Shown: positions 15,926 through 24,295 of the stretch, one piece after another
Layout: each line of letters opens with the position of its first letter
Numbering within the stretch: the stretch's first letter is position 1
Assembly: GCA_964497585.1 (NCBI GenBank)
Contig: CAZCDS010000017.1
Coordinates: forward strand, 1 to 64,000
Source of the DNA: CAZCDS01 sp964497585
GTDB lineage: Bacteria > Desulfobacterota > Desulfomonilia > Desulfomonilales > Desulfomonilaceae
DNA length: 64,000 nucleotides
Reading direction: 5' to 3'
The notes under the pieces: generated by a model
Seen by the model: the letters and a program-made list of their open reading frames with translations, nothing else
Told to the model about the DNA's origin: nothing
Database searches by the model: none
Position numbers and translations under genes: made by a program

Positions 15926-17095
15926 TTACTGGGTCAGAGTCCCCTTGATAAAGACCTCATAGGGCCAGGGCACCACGCGGCCCCGCAGCTTGCGCCACTG
16001 GGCGAACTCCTCCTTGAACAGATCCTGGGAATCGAGCACCTTCTTCACATCCGGATACTTCGCCTTCAGACCGTCAAGATACTTATGCGTCGTCTTGGCG
16101 AATTCGATGATCGTTGCATCGTCCATCAGCACGTACTCGGACTTCTTCCCGATCTCCTTGACCGCAAAGATGTTCAGATTCTCCTGCCATGCATTGGTCC
16201 ACAGCTGCGTCTCCTTGGCACAGATCGACACGATCGCCTTGAGATCCTCGGGCAGCGAGTCGAACTTCTTCTTGTTGAAGAAGACGTCGAACTGACAGGA
16301 GGGCTGATGCACCCCCGGCTCGATGATGTACTTGGTGATGTCCTGGAACCCCATGGGATAGTTCACCGCAGGGGAACTGAACTCGCACGCATCGATCACC
16401 CCGCGCTCCAGCGCCAGGTAGATCTCGCTGCCCGGCAGCGGTGTCACCGACGCACCCAAAAGATTGAGAATGTCCATGTACCAGCCCGGGGTCCTGATCT
16501 TCATCCCCTTGAAGTCTTCCATCTTCGTGGCCCGCTTGTTCGAATGAAGACCCAGCTCCTGGCCCACGTTCCCGCAGAAGAACGCCACCATGCCGTACTT
16601 GCCGTACAGATCGTTGAGCATCTTCTTGCCGCCGCGCTCGTAGTACCAGATGTTGTACCCCTCGTTGTCCAGGCCGAAGGGAACCGAGGCAAAGGCCACA
16701 AACGCCTCGTTGCGACCCTTCCAGTACCCCGACCAGGAATGCGCACACTCGAGCGTGCCCTTGGACACCGCATCGAAGATCTCCATGGCCGGAACGATTG
16801 CACCGGTCTGGAAGACCTTGATGTCCAATCGGCCCCCGCTCGCCGCACGAACGCTGTCCGCGAAGTGGATCGAAATGTCGTGGAAGAGCAGCCCGCCCCA
16901 CGGATCGCTCATCCGCCAACGGAACTTCTTGGTGGATGTCTTCCACTTCTTGTTCTTCCACGCAATCGCCCTCTTGTCCTCGCCGTACTTGGCCCGCTTC
17001 TTCTTCTTCTCCGCAGCAAGTGTATGCGTGGCCAGACCGGCACTAAACGCCACAGCTACCAATAGGGCCAAAAGAACAATACCGATTCTCTTCAT
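15926..17095 (-). CDS. TRAP transporter solute-binding protein (DctP family)
   Basis: A 389-residue periplasmic protein with a signal peptide (1-28, ending THTLAA) and a lysine-rich start to the mature form. The DctP fold is clear: the early FADSVRAASGGRLDIKVF segment, the DFKGMKIRTPGW stretch with the conserved ligand-binding Arg, and GASVTPLPGSEIYLALERGVIDACEFSSP. TRAP receptors of this type bind carboxylates such as 2-oxo acids and deliver them to a DctQM permease. No DctQ or DctM gene is in the window, so it is an orphan receptor here. A strong AGGAGGAGG site precedes the ATG. It lies 233 bases downstream of the SDR gene on the same strand. Confidence 0.93.
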   Translation of the reverse strand: MKRIGIVLLALLVAVAFSAGLATHTLAAEKKKKRAKYGEDKRAIAWKNKKWKTSTKKFRWRMSDPWGGLLFHDISIHFADSVRAASGGRLDIKVFQTGAIVPAMEIFDAVSKGTLECAHSWSGYWKGRNEAFVAFASVPFGLDNEGYNIWYYERGGKKMLNDLYGKYGMVAFFCGNVGQELGLHSNKRATKMEDFKGMKIRTPGWYMDILNLLGASVTPLPGSEIYLALERGVIDACEFSSPAVNYPMGFQDITKYIIEPGVHQPSCQFDVFFNKKKFDSLPEDLKAIVSICAKETQLWTNAWQENLNIFAVKEIGKKSEYVLMDDATIIEFAKTTHKYLDGLKAKYPDVKKVLDSQDLFKEEFAQWRKLRGRVVPWPYEVFIKGTLTQ

Positions 17096-17328
17096 ATCGC
17101 CTACCTCCTCCTGTTGATGGACTCCGGTTGAACAAATGGGTGGCCGCCAAAGCTGTCGGGGGCAGAGCCACCGTTTGTGGGAAAGAAATCCGTCCCACCT
17201 CGGGGTCGGCTTTTGTGCGAATTTGCCAACCGCAACACGCTTGCGGCAGCCCTTGGTAAGGCAGCCGCGGTGGACTTGGTCAGCTCGTGCGTTTGACCGG
17301 AACAGCTTCCCAGGGAATCTGTTGCAAT

Positions 17329-18168
17329 CTAATACGTCAGCACCATACCGCCGTCGAAGAGCAGGTCTCCTCCCACGAGATACCAGGCGTGTCGTGAAAA
17401 ACCGAAAATGAAAAGGTTACCCACTTCCACCGGCGACATCATCTCTTTGACCCGCGATCGGCCCATCATGACATCGCGGACCACCTCGTCGGGGGTTATC
17501 CCCCTCTGCTCCGCCTGGGCAGGGATCTGATTGAGCGCCAGGGGTGTCCTGACAAAGCCCGTGCTGACCGTAAACGAGCGGATCTTACCTTCACCCTCGG
17601 CGGCGATGGACTGACTGAGAGCTCGAAGACCAAATTTGGTGATGTTGTACACTGGCTTCCTCACGGTGGTGAGATGGCCGTGAACCGAGGACATATTTCC
17701 CACGGCTCCCCTTCCGTCGGGGCTCCTCTTCATGTGGGGGATAGTCAACTTGGACAGGTAGAAGGGAGCGCGTAACATGAGCCTCTGCATGAGGTCATAC
17801 TTTTCCATAGGAAAGTCCTCGATCGCGTCTATGTGCTGAATACCGGCTATGTTGGCAAGGAACTTGATCGTTCCAAGCTCGGCCGCCTTTGACACCGCGC
17901 GCTCGATGTCCTCGTCGCTGGTGAGATCGGTCTTGACGAAGACCATCTTACCGCCCATTTCACGGGCCACCTGCTCGGTCCCCTTTCCTTCCTCCTCGTT
18001 GATATCAAGGCCGACGGTCAGCAGATTGTTGGCTGCGGCCACAACGGCAGTTGCTCTCCCTATCCCCGTTCCGCAACCTGTCACGATACAGACGTTGTCA
18101 GCGTTGAAATCGTCGTCCACGAGGATCAGCACGTCTTCCCGAGCAATTCTGGGCTCCCTGACATCCAT
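17329..18168 (-). CDS. Short-chain dehydrogenase/reductase (3-hydroxyacyl type)
   Basis: A 279-residue SDR with the NAD(P)-binding TGCGTGIG loop near residues 29-36, the NAG-like NIAG motif (FLANIAGIQHID), catalytic Ser in NMSSVHG and the YNITK active-site pair. An acidic Asp after the second strand (VGLDIN) favours NAD. The closest functional class by pattern is 3-hydroxybutyrate dehydrogenase-like enzymes. The ATG at 18168 follows AGGTAGG; upstream codons are not conserved and overlap the promoter. A sigma-54 promoter lies 43 bases upstream and the divergent activator at 18405 is the likely regulator. The TRAP receptor follows downstream, suggesting joint uptake and oxidation of an organic acid. 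Confidence 0.9.
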   Translation of the reverse strand: MDVREPRIAREDVLILVDDDFNADNVCIVTGCGTGIGRATAVVAAANNLLTVGLDINEEEGKGTEQVAREMGGKMVFVKTDLTSDEDIERAVSKAAELGTIKFLANIAGIQHIDAIEDFPMEKYDLMQRLMLRAPFYLSKLTIPHMKRSPDGRGAVGNMSSVHGHLTTVRKPVYNITKFGLRALSQSIAAEGEGKIRSFTVSTGFVRTPLALNQIPAQAEQRGITPDEVVRDVMMGRSRVKEMMSPVEVGNLFIFGFSRHAWYLVGGDLLFDGGMVLTY

Positions 18169-18210
18169 GGCCGCACCTACCTGAAACGTTGTGATAGGCG
18201 GCTCGCGAAA

Positions 18211-18225
18211 GCAATTTTCAGGCCA
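18211..18225 (-). promoter_or_regulatory. Sigma-54 promoter of the SDR gene
   Basis: On the minus strand the sequence reads TGGCCTGAAAATTGC, with GG and GC at exact -24/-12 spacing and a consensus TTGC box. Transcription would start near 18199, about 30 bases before the ATG at 18168. A TGT-N6-ACA dyad near 18360-18371 could be an activator site. Confidence 0.78.
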
Positions 18226-18404
18226 GATGGCCGCCGACACCTCCCGAAAAGTAGCCAGCCACCTACGATCCCTTCTACTCCAGGGCAAGCGGGCCATTCC
18301 TTTTCTCACGAGGGTTCTATTTTGTGATTGCCTTGGACAGATTGGGTGTCGCATAATGTATCTGTCCCGCTACATGTAGTCACACTGATACGGGGGAGAA
18401 GGCC

Positions 18405-19850
18405 ATGGGCAGGAATCCCGTGAAGAGTCAGGAGGATCTTGAGTCTGTCGCCCCGGCCAACCGGCCTCACACCCTATCCGCGGATCAGAGCGAAGAACTT
18501 GAGCTGCTCAGACTCGTCTTGGACAATATCTACAACGGCGTTCTGGTCACGGATGGCGAGGGTTACGTCACCCACATGAACAGACCGTATGGGCGGTTCC
18601 TCGGCGTCGATCCTGAGGCACTGATCGGTAAACACTGTACCGAAGTCATTGAAAATACTCGCATGCACATCGTCGCCAAGACCGGCAAGCCCGAACTCAA
18701 CTACTCCCACCGCATCAAAGGGCAGGACATGGTGGTGCAGCGAATCCCCATCAAGAAAGACGGTGAAGTCATAGCCGTCTTCGGCCAGGTGATGTTCAAG
18801 GACGCCCGGGACGTGAGCAAGCTTGCCAAGAAGCTCTCGCTGTTGGAATCCAAGGTGGAGCTGTACGAGCGGGAACTGATCTCGCTCCGTTCGACCCGCT
18901 ATACGGTCGACAGCATCGTGGGCGTGAGCCCTACCATGGCTGTGCTCAAAGAGGAGGCGCTCAAGGCCGCGCGGACGAATCTGCCCGTGCTCATATCCGG
19001 CGAGTCCGGTACCGGCAAAGAACTCTTCGCACAAGCCATTCATCATGCAAGCCCCCGCAGACTCTATCCCTTTGTCCGGATAAATTGCTCGGCGATTCCT
19101 AAGGATCTGCTCGAATCGGAGCTCTTCGGATACGAGCAGGGCGCCTTCACCGGCGCGCAGCAGAGCGGCAAACCAGGCAAGTTCGAGGTAGCTCACCAGG
19201 GAACCGTTTTCCTCGACGAAATCGGAGACCTCCCCTGGGAAATGCAACCGAAACTCCTGAGGGTGCTGGAAGAAAAAGAAGTGGAGCGTGTGGGCGGCAC
19301 GTCGGTCATCCGGGTGGACTTCCGCCTCATCGCGGCGACGAACCAGAATCTCCAGCAGATGGTCTCAGACGGCCAATTTCGCAAGGATCTCTTCTACCGG
19401 TTGAACGTCATCCCCTTTCAGATTCCACCGCTTCGCGAACGGGTGGAAGACATCGTGCCGCTGGCCCGGCACGTGATGGAGAGAATCGGCCAGGATTCTC
19501 AGGCCCGAGACATCACAATTCATCCCGCGTCGGAGAAAGTGCTCCAGGGCTATGACTGGCCCGGAAACGTCCGGGAACTCTCCAACGTATTGGAACGAGT
19601 CGCGTCCACGCTCGAAGGGCACGTCGTGCGTCCCTGTGATCTCCCGTTCTATCTCAATCGGAGCCCGGAGGAGGCTTCCGACTCGGGCAGATCTTCGCTG
19701 AAGGACGTACTGGTCAGGTCGGAAACCGAGGCCATACGATATGCTCTGACAGCTACCGATAACAACAAGGCTCGTGCCGCGAAAATGCTCGGGATACACA
19801 GAACGCTGCTCTACAAGAAGATGAAAAAGTACGGCATCCCAGTACAGTGA
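18405..19850 (+). CDS. PAS-domain sigma-54-dependent activator
   Basis: A 481-residue regulator without a receiver domain. An N-terminal PAS sensor (about 30-140: VLDNIYNGVLVTDGEGYVTHMNRPYGRFLG) is linked by a coiled coil (about 140-165) to an AAA+ domain with Walker A GESGTGKE near 199, the GAFTGA loop near 246 and VFLDEIGDLP Walker B. A Fis-type helix-turn-helix closes it (ARAAKMLGIHRTLLYKKMKKYGI). This design resembles activators that sense a cytosolic small molecule. It is divergent from the SDR gene, whose sigma-54 promoter it probably drives. GGGGGAGAAGG precedes the ATG. Confidence 0.94.
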   Translation: MGRNPVKSQEDLESVAPANRPHTLSADQSEELELLRLVLDNIYNGVLVTDGEGYVTHMNRPYGRFLGVDPEALIGKHCTEVIENTRMHIVAKTGKPELNYSHRIKGQDMVVQRIPIKKDGEVIAVFGQVMFKDARDVSKLAKKLSLLESKVELYERELISLRSTRYTVDSIVGVSPTMAVLKEEALKAARTNLPVLISGESGTGKELFAQAIHHASPRRLYPFVRINCSAIPKDLLESELFGYEQGAFTGAQQSGKPGKFEVAHQGTVFLDEIGDLPWEMQPKLLRVLEEKEVERVGGTSVIRVDFRLIAATNQNLQQMVSDGQFRKDLFYRLNVIPFQIPPLRERVEDIVPLARHVMERIGQDSQARDITIHPASEKVLQGYDWPGNVRELSNVLERVASTLEGHVVRPCDLPFYLNRSPEEASDSGRSSLKDVLVRSETEAIRYALTATDNNKARAAKMLGIHRTLLYKKMKKYGIPVQ

Positions 19851-20121
19851 GCTCCTGTTGCTGTAAAAAGGCGCCGAGGATCAGTCCACTGAGCACCCTG
19901 TCCTTAATCTCCGCGTGATGACCGCACGCGATTACAGGGTGGTTTTGAATCGGGTTACACGGATATGAACATCTACGAAAAAGACAGACGAAACCAGTTG
20001 ACAGGGTCTTGCCAACAGGTCCGAGATACCAAATGTAGCCACTGTGATACACTCCCATCCCAACCCTGAACGGAGTTGCTCGAATAGGCTGACATCGATC
20101 GAGAAAGGGAGAGACAACTGG

Positions 20122-20772
20122 ATGCCCCCTGATTACCCCGTAACCGTTGAATGGCGGAACAAGCCAACCGATCGATTCATTCTCAAGTGGATCAAGCTGA
20201 ACCTCTCCGCGCGAATCACTCCCCGTTTGGCACATATCGGGTGGCTCCGTCCGTGGATGGTAACCATCTGTTCAACCCTTCTCGGGGTCCTGGCGGGAAC
20301 GGTTTTCGCGATCGGCTCCGGTTTCTGGGGAGGTCTCATAGCCGCGCTTTCTCAGGTGCTGGACGGCGTAGACGGTCAGCTTGCACGATACACGGGGAGG
20401 CAAAGCCCAGCAGGCGCGTTTCTCGATTCCGTTCTAGACCGGTATTCTGACGGCGCGGTCGTCATCGGTCTGATCATCTATTCCGTCCCCATGGTCTCGC
20501 TCTGGGTGCTGCTTCCGGTTGGATTTCTTGCCCTCGTCGGGAGTAGTCAGGTGAGCTACTCATCCGCACGGGCCGAAGCGCTTGGTCTCGTGCACGGCGC
20601 CCCGACTCTCGCGAGCAAAGGAACAAGGACGACGGTCTCAGCCTTGAGCGGATTGCTCAGTCCGCTGTGGCCTCCGTTTCCTTTGGTTGGGCTTTGCTAC
20701 CTGGCGGTACATGCGAATCTCGTAGTACTGCACCGGATAAGGCTGACCTACCGGTCCGGCTCTGCACAGTGA
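20122..20772 (+). CDS. CDP-alcohol phosphatidyltransferase family protein
   Basis: A 216-residue membrane enzyme. The family signature DG-x2-(A/D)G-x-AR-x8-G-x3-D-x3-D is present as DGVDGQLAR at about 82-90 followed by GAFLDSVLDRYSD, supplying the four metal-binding Asp residues. Five to six membrane segments surround it. Family members transfer a phosphoalcohol from a CDP-linked donor, for example making phosphatidylglycerol-phosphate, phosphatidylserine or inositol phosphodiesters; the substrate here cannot be told. The ATG at 20122 follows GGGAGAG; upstream codons in frame are unlike coding sequence. It is 15 bases from the next gene, probably an operon. Confidence 0.9.
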   Translation: MPPDYPVTVEWRNKPTDRFILKWIKLNLSARITPRLAHIGWLRPWMVTICSTLLGVLAGTVFAIGSGFWGGLIAALSQVLDGVDGQLARYTGRQSPAGAFLDSVLDRYSDGAVVIGLIIYSVPMVSLWVLLPVGFLALVGSSQVSYSSARAEALGLVHGAPTLASKGTRTTVSALSGLLSPLWPPFPLVGLCYLAVHANLVVLHRIRLTYRSGSAQ

Positions 20773-20787
20773 TCCACGGGACTGGCC

Positions 20788-21351
20788 ATGGACAAAGCGC
20801 TTGACACGTTGGTGGTTTTCCTGGTGCTCGCCGCAGTTGTATGGATGCTAAGGCACTACAAAGGCCAAGGTACCAAAGCCCTGAGTGTTCGGGGATTCGG
20901 CGACGAGCCATGGGACAACGGGTGTGTTCTCGTCAGTCAGATGGAGAAGCTGCTCGGAAACCTCAAAGACCGGCCCATGACAGAAGAACAGGCAGCGCGG
21001 TTCTATGTTTCTCGTGCATGGCTGGAGACCCGGTTGGACAAAGCGACCCGGCAACAAATGGAAAATCGAATGCTCAAAGGCCTCACTGGCTTCCACGTAT
21101 CATTGGGAGAATCCTCGGATTTCGGTGATGCGCTCGAAGACCTGGAAGAGCAAATCGAGGACCTCCGTTCCCTATTCGATTGGGACGACGTTCCGGAGCA
21201 TGAACGTGATCTGGCCCATCGCCGCAGCCAATACCTGTTGGAATTCGGTCAAAGACAGGAATGGATTGAGCCGTGTGCGCTTGACGACTCATACAGCATC
21301 ACGGAAGAAGGGCGTCGAGCGCTGGAACGGAACCTCTTTGCCATCAGGTGA
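20788..21351 (+). CDS. Membrane-anchored hypothetical protein
   Basis: A 187-residue protein with one N-terminal membrane anchor (about 6-24, LDTLVVFLVLAAVVWML) and an acidic helical cytosolic domain containing a likely coiled coil (FGDALEDLEEQIEDLRSLFDW). The end of the protein (YSITEEGRRALERNLF) recalls the helix that closes some winged-helix domains, but a complete domain was not identified. The 15-base spacing suggests cotranscription with the CDP-alcohol transferase. Confidence 0.72.
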   Translation: MDKALDTLVVFLVLAAVVWMLRHYKGQGTKALSVRGFGDEPWDNGCVLVSQMEKLLGNLKDRPMTEEQAARFYVSRAWLETRLDKATRQQMENRMLKGLTGFHVSLGESSDFGDALEDLEEQIEDLRSLFDWDDVPEHERDLAHRRSQYLLEFGQRQEWIEPCALDDSYSITEEGRRALERNLFAIR

Positions 21352-21566
21352 TCTCGTGCCTTCCGCGATCCATTGTGACGGGGAGGAGGATGGAAAGGCA
21401 TGCTCAGCATGGGGCAAAAGCCTCCAACTTCAGCGACAGGGACAGGAGTCGAGCTCCTTATGAAGCCGGTGGAACGTGACGCGGCGGCCTTGGCAGCGCC
21501 CTGCAGCCGGCGATCACCGATCAACTTCCTGAGAAGCGCTGCATCATTGCAGGTTAGGCTTTTGAC

Positions 21567-22118
21567 ATGAGAACGATCGTCAGCGTATCTATTGTTGCCC
21601 TTTGTCTGGTTTCCAACGGAGCAATGGCCGGCCAAGAGGTTGCCGTTAAAGAAGCCAGGATTGGCTTCACACTACCGGACGCCTGGAAGCCACAAGGCGG
21701 CAGGATGAATCGCCCCCGGGGAAAGAAGAACCCGTCACGGCCGGTGATGCTCGGCTGGAGCCGAGCACCGATCATCGATTCAGAGGGAAGAAAGGTGCGG
21801 CCCGGCATAAACGTGATTGTATCTGCTGCTCCTTCGCACGGACAGATCGCCTTGGCTTCAGCCCCGATCATGCACGGCCGCGGCTGGCCCTTCAAAGGGT
21901 TCCTGACCGGAAAGAAGGACGGGCTGAGACTCCCCAGGACACTCGGCTACCTTACAGAGTTTTCTCCCCGGCACGGAATACTCTTCAAAGCATACGTAAT
22001 CCACATCATCAACGGAGACAAGTTTGTGGAACTCATTCTATCCGCTACCAACGAAGTGTTTCCTCGTGTTGAAGGAGAATTTCGTTCGATCATCCGAAGC
22101 CTGCATCTGACGAAATGA
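21567..22118 (+). CDS. Exported hypothetical protein
   Basis: A 183-residue protein with a clear signal peptide (residues 1-21, cleavage after AMA). The mature part is basic, alternates predicted strands, and contains GFTLPDAWKP early and FVELILSATNEVFPRVEGEFRSIIRSL at the end, a pattern seen in small periplasmic proteins with a PsbP/DUF1795-like fold. That similarity is only of pattern. It may follow the preceding pair on the same strand after a 215-base gap. Confidence 0.68.
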   Translation: MRTIVSVSIVALCLVSNGAMAGQEVAVKEARIGFTLPDAWKPQGGRMNRPRGKKNPSRPVMLGWSRAPIIDSEGRKVRPGINVIVSAAPSHGQIALASAPIMHGRGWPFKGFLTGKKDGLRLPRTLGYLTEFSPRHGILFKAYVIHIINGDKFVELILSATNEVFPRVEGEFRSIIRSLHLTK

Positions 22119-22185
22119 CTATCGCATGCAAACTTGTTGTTTCGGGGGACGAGCGCGTGCTTAAGAGGGCTTATTTCAAACGCTT

Positions 22186-22725
22186 TCAGAGAACTGACAC
22201 CGGCCTGCTGGCCTCACAGGTACAGCCCTGTGGGGTCCGGCCTGCCCTACTTACATCCTCGTACCGCTCAATGATGGAGCGAACATCCGCGAGCGAAACC
22301 CGCTCGTAATAATCGACATCATTGACGATGACCAGGGCGGCTGTCCAGCAGCAGCCGGGGCAGTTTACGGTTTCCACTGAATAGGCAAGGTCGGGAGTCG
22401 TGTTGCCTTCGCCTATGTGGAGCTTTCGCTTGAACAGCTCAAAAATGAGGTCCGATTTCTCGAGATGGCACGCGGTTCCTCTACATACTTGTATGCGGGT
22501 CGTTCCTTTCGGCTGGAGGCTGAGCGATTCGTAGAAGCCCGCGATGGAGTATATCCGAGACAGGGGTACGTCCATACGGCGTGAGATGTATTGGAGGATC
22601 GAGCGCGACAGGAATGCGCGTTCTTCTTCCCCCTGGACCTCCTGGAGTATCCCGATGAGCCTGTCCTCCCGGAACCCGTTGCCTGCCAATATACCGTCTA
22701 CACGGCTTATCTGTTCATGTGTCAT
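22186..22725 (-). CDS. Orphan NuoE/HndA-like [2Fe-2S] thioredoxin-fold protein
   Basis: A 179-residue protein with the NuoE layout: an N-terminal helical bundle (1-75) and a thioredoxin-like domain with four ligands for a [2Fe-2S] cluster, CRGTAC near 85-90 and CPGCC near 121-125. NuoE-type subunits pass electrons between a flavin subunit and hydrogenase, formate dehydrogenase or complex I partners. No NuoF, NuoG or hydrogenase gene is adjacent, so its partner is unknown. A GGGGG stretch lies ahead of the ATG. The C-terminal 20 residues (with CTC) are extra relative to the family. Confidence 0.86.
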   Translation of the reverse strand: MTHEQISRVDGILAGNGFREDRLIGILQEVQGEEERAFLSRSILQYISRRMDVPLSRIYSIAGFYESLSLQPKGTTRIQVCRGTACHLEKSDLIFELFKRKLHIGEGNTTPDLAYSVETVNCPGCCWTAALVIVNDVDYYERVSLADVRSIIERYEDVSRAGRTPQGCTCEASRPVSVL

Positions 22726-23566
22726 CGGTCTGCACCCCCTTGAGAGATCGTTCTGCGAACAGGACTCTTAGCGGCGCCGACTATTGCCGTGCCAACTCTT
22801 ATGAAGGCAACCCCTTTACCAGAGCGGGAAAAGGGGCGCTCCTGACGGAAAATGAAGAAGAGGCGCAAGTCATGTGGAGATCGTGACGGAAAGGGCTAAG
22901 GCGCTTTGGATGTGATCTCCGGAACCGCCGTCGCAGAACGCCTCGTGTGCTCCTTGTTTCAGATCACCCATGGGTTTTGTTACTAATACTAACAACACCA
23001 CTTAGGTAATTAGTATGCCTTTATGTTGAAATTCCCAATATATCTCAGGTACTTACTATAATGTTAGTATGACAGCAACTCGATAATAGTCAACGATATA
23101 ATAGGCGATAGTTTCACTGCATTTCGGAAAGGCATATCCGCAGGGGCTTTGTGAGTACCATAACAACTGGGCTACCCGGCTTTGTTGCCGACACTAACAA
23201 CACGACGCATATATTAGTAATACTGTCTACACAGCTCCGGATTTCTCAGGGACACCATGCTCGCTTCCTCGATCAAGAAGGTGTCTGCCGTCCCGACATC
23301 ACTTATTCAGCCGGCGGAAAAGCGGGGAGGCGGTCATTCAGGCCGCCGCACAACTCTTTTGGCAATGAACACCGAGAGCGACCTATCCGCCCGAGTTCGG
23401 CGATTTGCTAACTCGGCCGGGCGGGATTACCGTAATAACTAGGTTGTTCCGCCAAATCATCCTAGGATGCTGCTTGGGCTGCCGGCTTCGGTCACACGGA
23501 TCGACGAGGAATTCCCTGCTCACGGAGGCATGAATGGACCACGGCGACTGACCGCCTGAGCAAACC
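22726..23566. other. AT-rich, repeat-bearing gap
   Basis: No intact gene is seen in these 841 bases. Bases 22970-23240 are sharply more AT-rich than the surroundings and hold repeats listed separately. The composition break next to a decayed permease suggests past insertion or decay of imported DNA. Confidence 0.5.
22981..23219. repeat. Pair of AT-rich repeat units with TTAGTA/TACTAA dyads
   Basis: CTAACAACAC followed after about ten bases by ATTAGTA occurs at 22989-23015 and again at 23194-23219, 205 bases apart. TACTAAT at 22981-22987 forms a perfect inverted repeat with 23009-23015, and GTTAGTAT recurs at 23063-23070. The clustering looks like repeated binding sites or the ends of a small element. 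Confidence 0.5.
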
Positions 23567-24292
23567 TTGAGCCGGAGTATCGGTCCTTTCAGGATTCTTT
23601 TGACCAAGGTAACCGGCATTATCGGCTCAGGATGGCTCTTCGCGTCTCTCTATGCCGCACAAATAGCAGATCCGGCTGCGATCTTTTCCTGGATCGCGTT
23701 AGCTCTGTACATTGACGCGGAAGTTTCTCCATCGGGAACCGGCCTGGCCTCCACCGCCGCGACCGCCCGCATTAACTACGCAATGTCTAAAAACCGCCAG
23801 TTTCCCGAGATCTTTGGGCGGGTCAACCGGTTCAAGGTACCGATATGGGGTCTGCTCTTCAAGTTTGCGGTGGGGATGATGATATTCCTACCCTTTCCCG
23901 GTTGGTCGGAGTTGGTGGGATTCATCAGCTCCTCGGTGGTCCTCTCCTTTGCCTCCGGTCCGTTCTCCCTGGCTGCGCTCCGTCATCAGATACCGGATCT
24001 TGATGGTGCCCGCCATTACAACGTCCTTTCCGCGGAAAGGACGCCGGCAGTTGACCGGCGCGCTGTGAGCGCGGTATCCTGGGTTCCGGGCTTGAAACCC
24101 ACGTATCGCATATTGACGGCTGAAACGGACCTCTTCGGAGGTCATCCGACGCGCACCGGCTCATGCGGGAGACGGATCGCGACCCGAAGGCCGGTCAATG
24201 TTCTGAAATCCCCGGATCGGGATACGCGCGGGCCGCTTCCCGTCTTTGCCTATCGGACGGGGTGCCTGATTCGTGATATGCGCGGGAGTTAA
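23567..24292 (+). pseudogene. Decayed APC-family amino acid permease
   Basis: The first 35 residues match the start of APC permeases (GIIGSGWLFASLYAAQIADPAAI), then jump directly to a late segment (ASTAATARINYAMSKNRQFPEIFGRVN) and the following helices (VPIWGLLFKFAVGMMIFLPFPGW, then the SSSVVLSFASGP stretch). About 250 residues that should lie between are missing, and after RHQIPDLDGA the frame continues into unrelated sequence instead of the last helices. The apparent start is a TTG without a good ribosome-binding site. It is therefore a remnant with an internal deletion and a lost or shifted 3' end. It lies just upstream of the RND adaptor gene. Confidence 0.8.
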
Positions 24293-24295
24293 TCA

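Noticed and set aside
17215..17235. TTGGCAAATTCGC on the minus strand upstream of the TRAP receptor as a sigma-54 promoter
   Set aside because: The GG and GC dinucleotides are too close together for a -24/-12 promoter.
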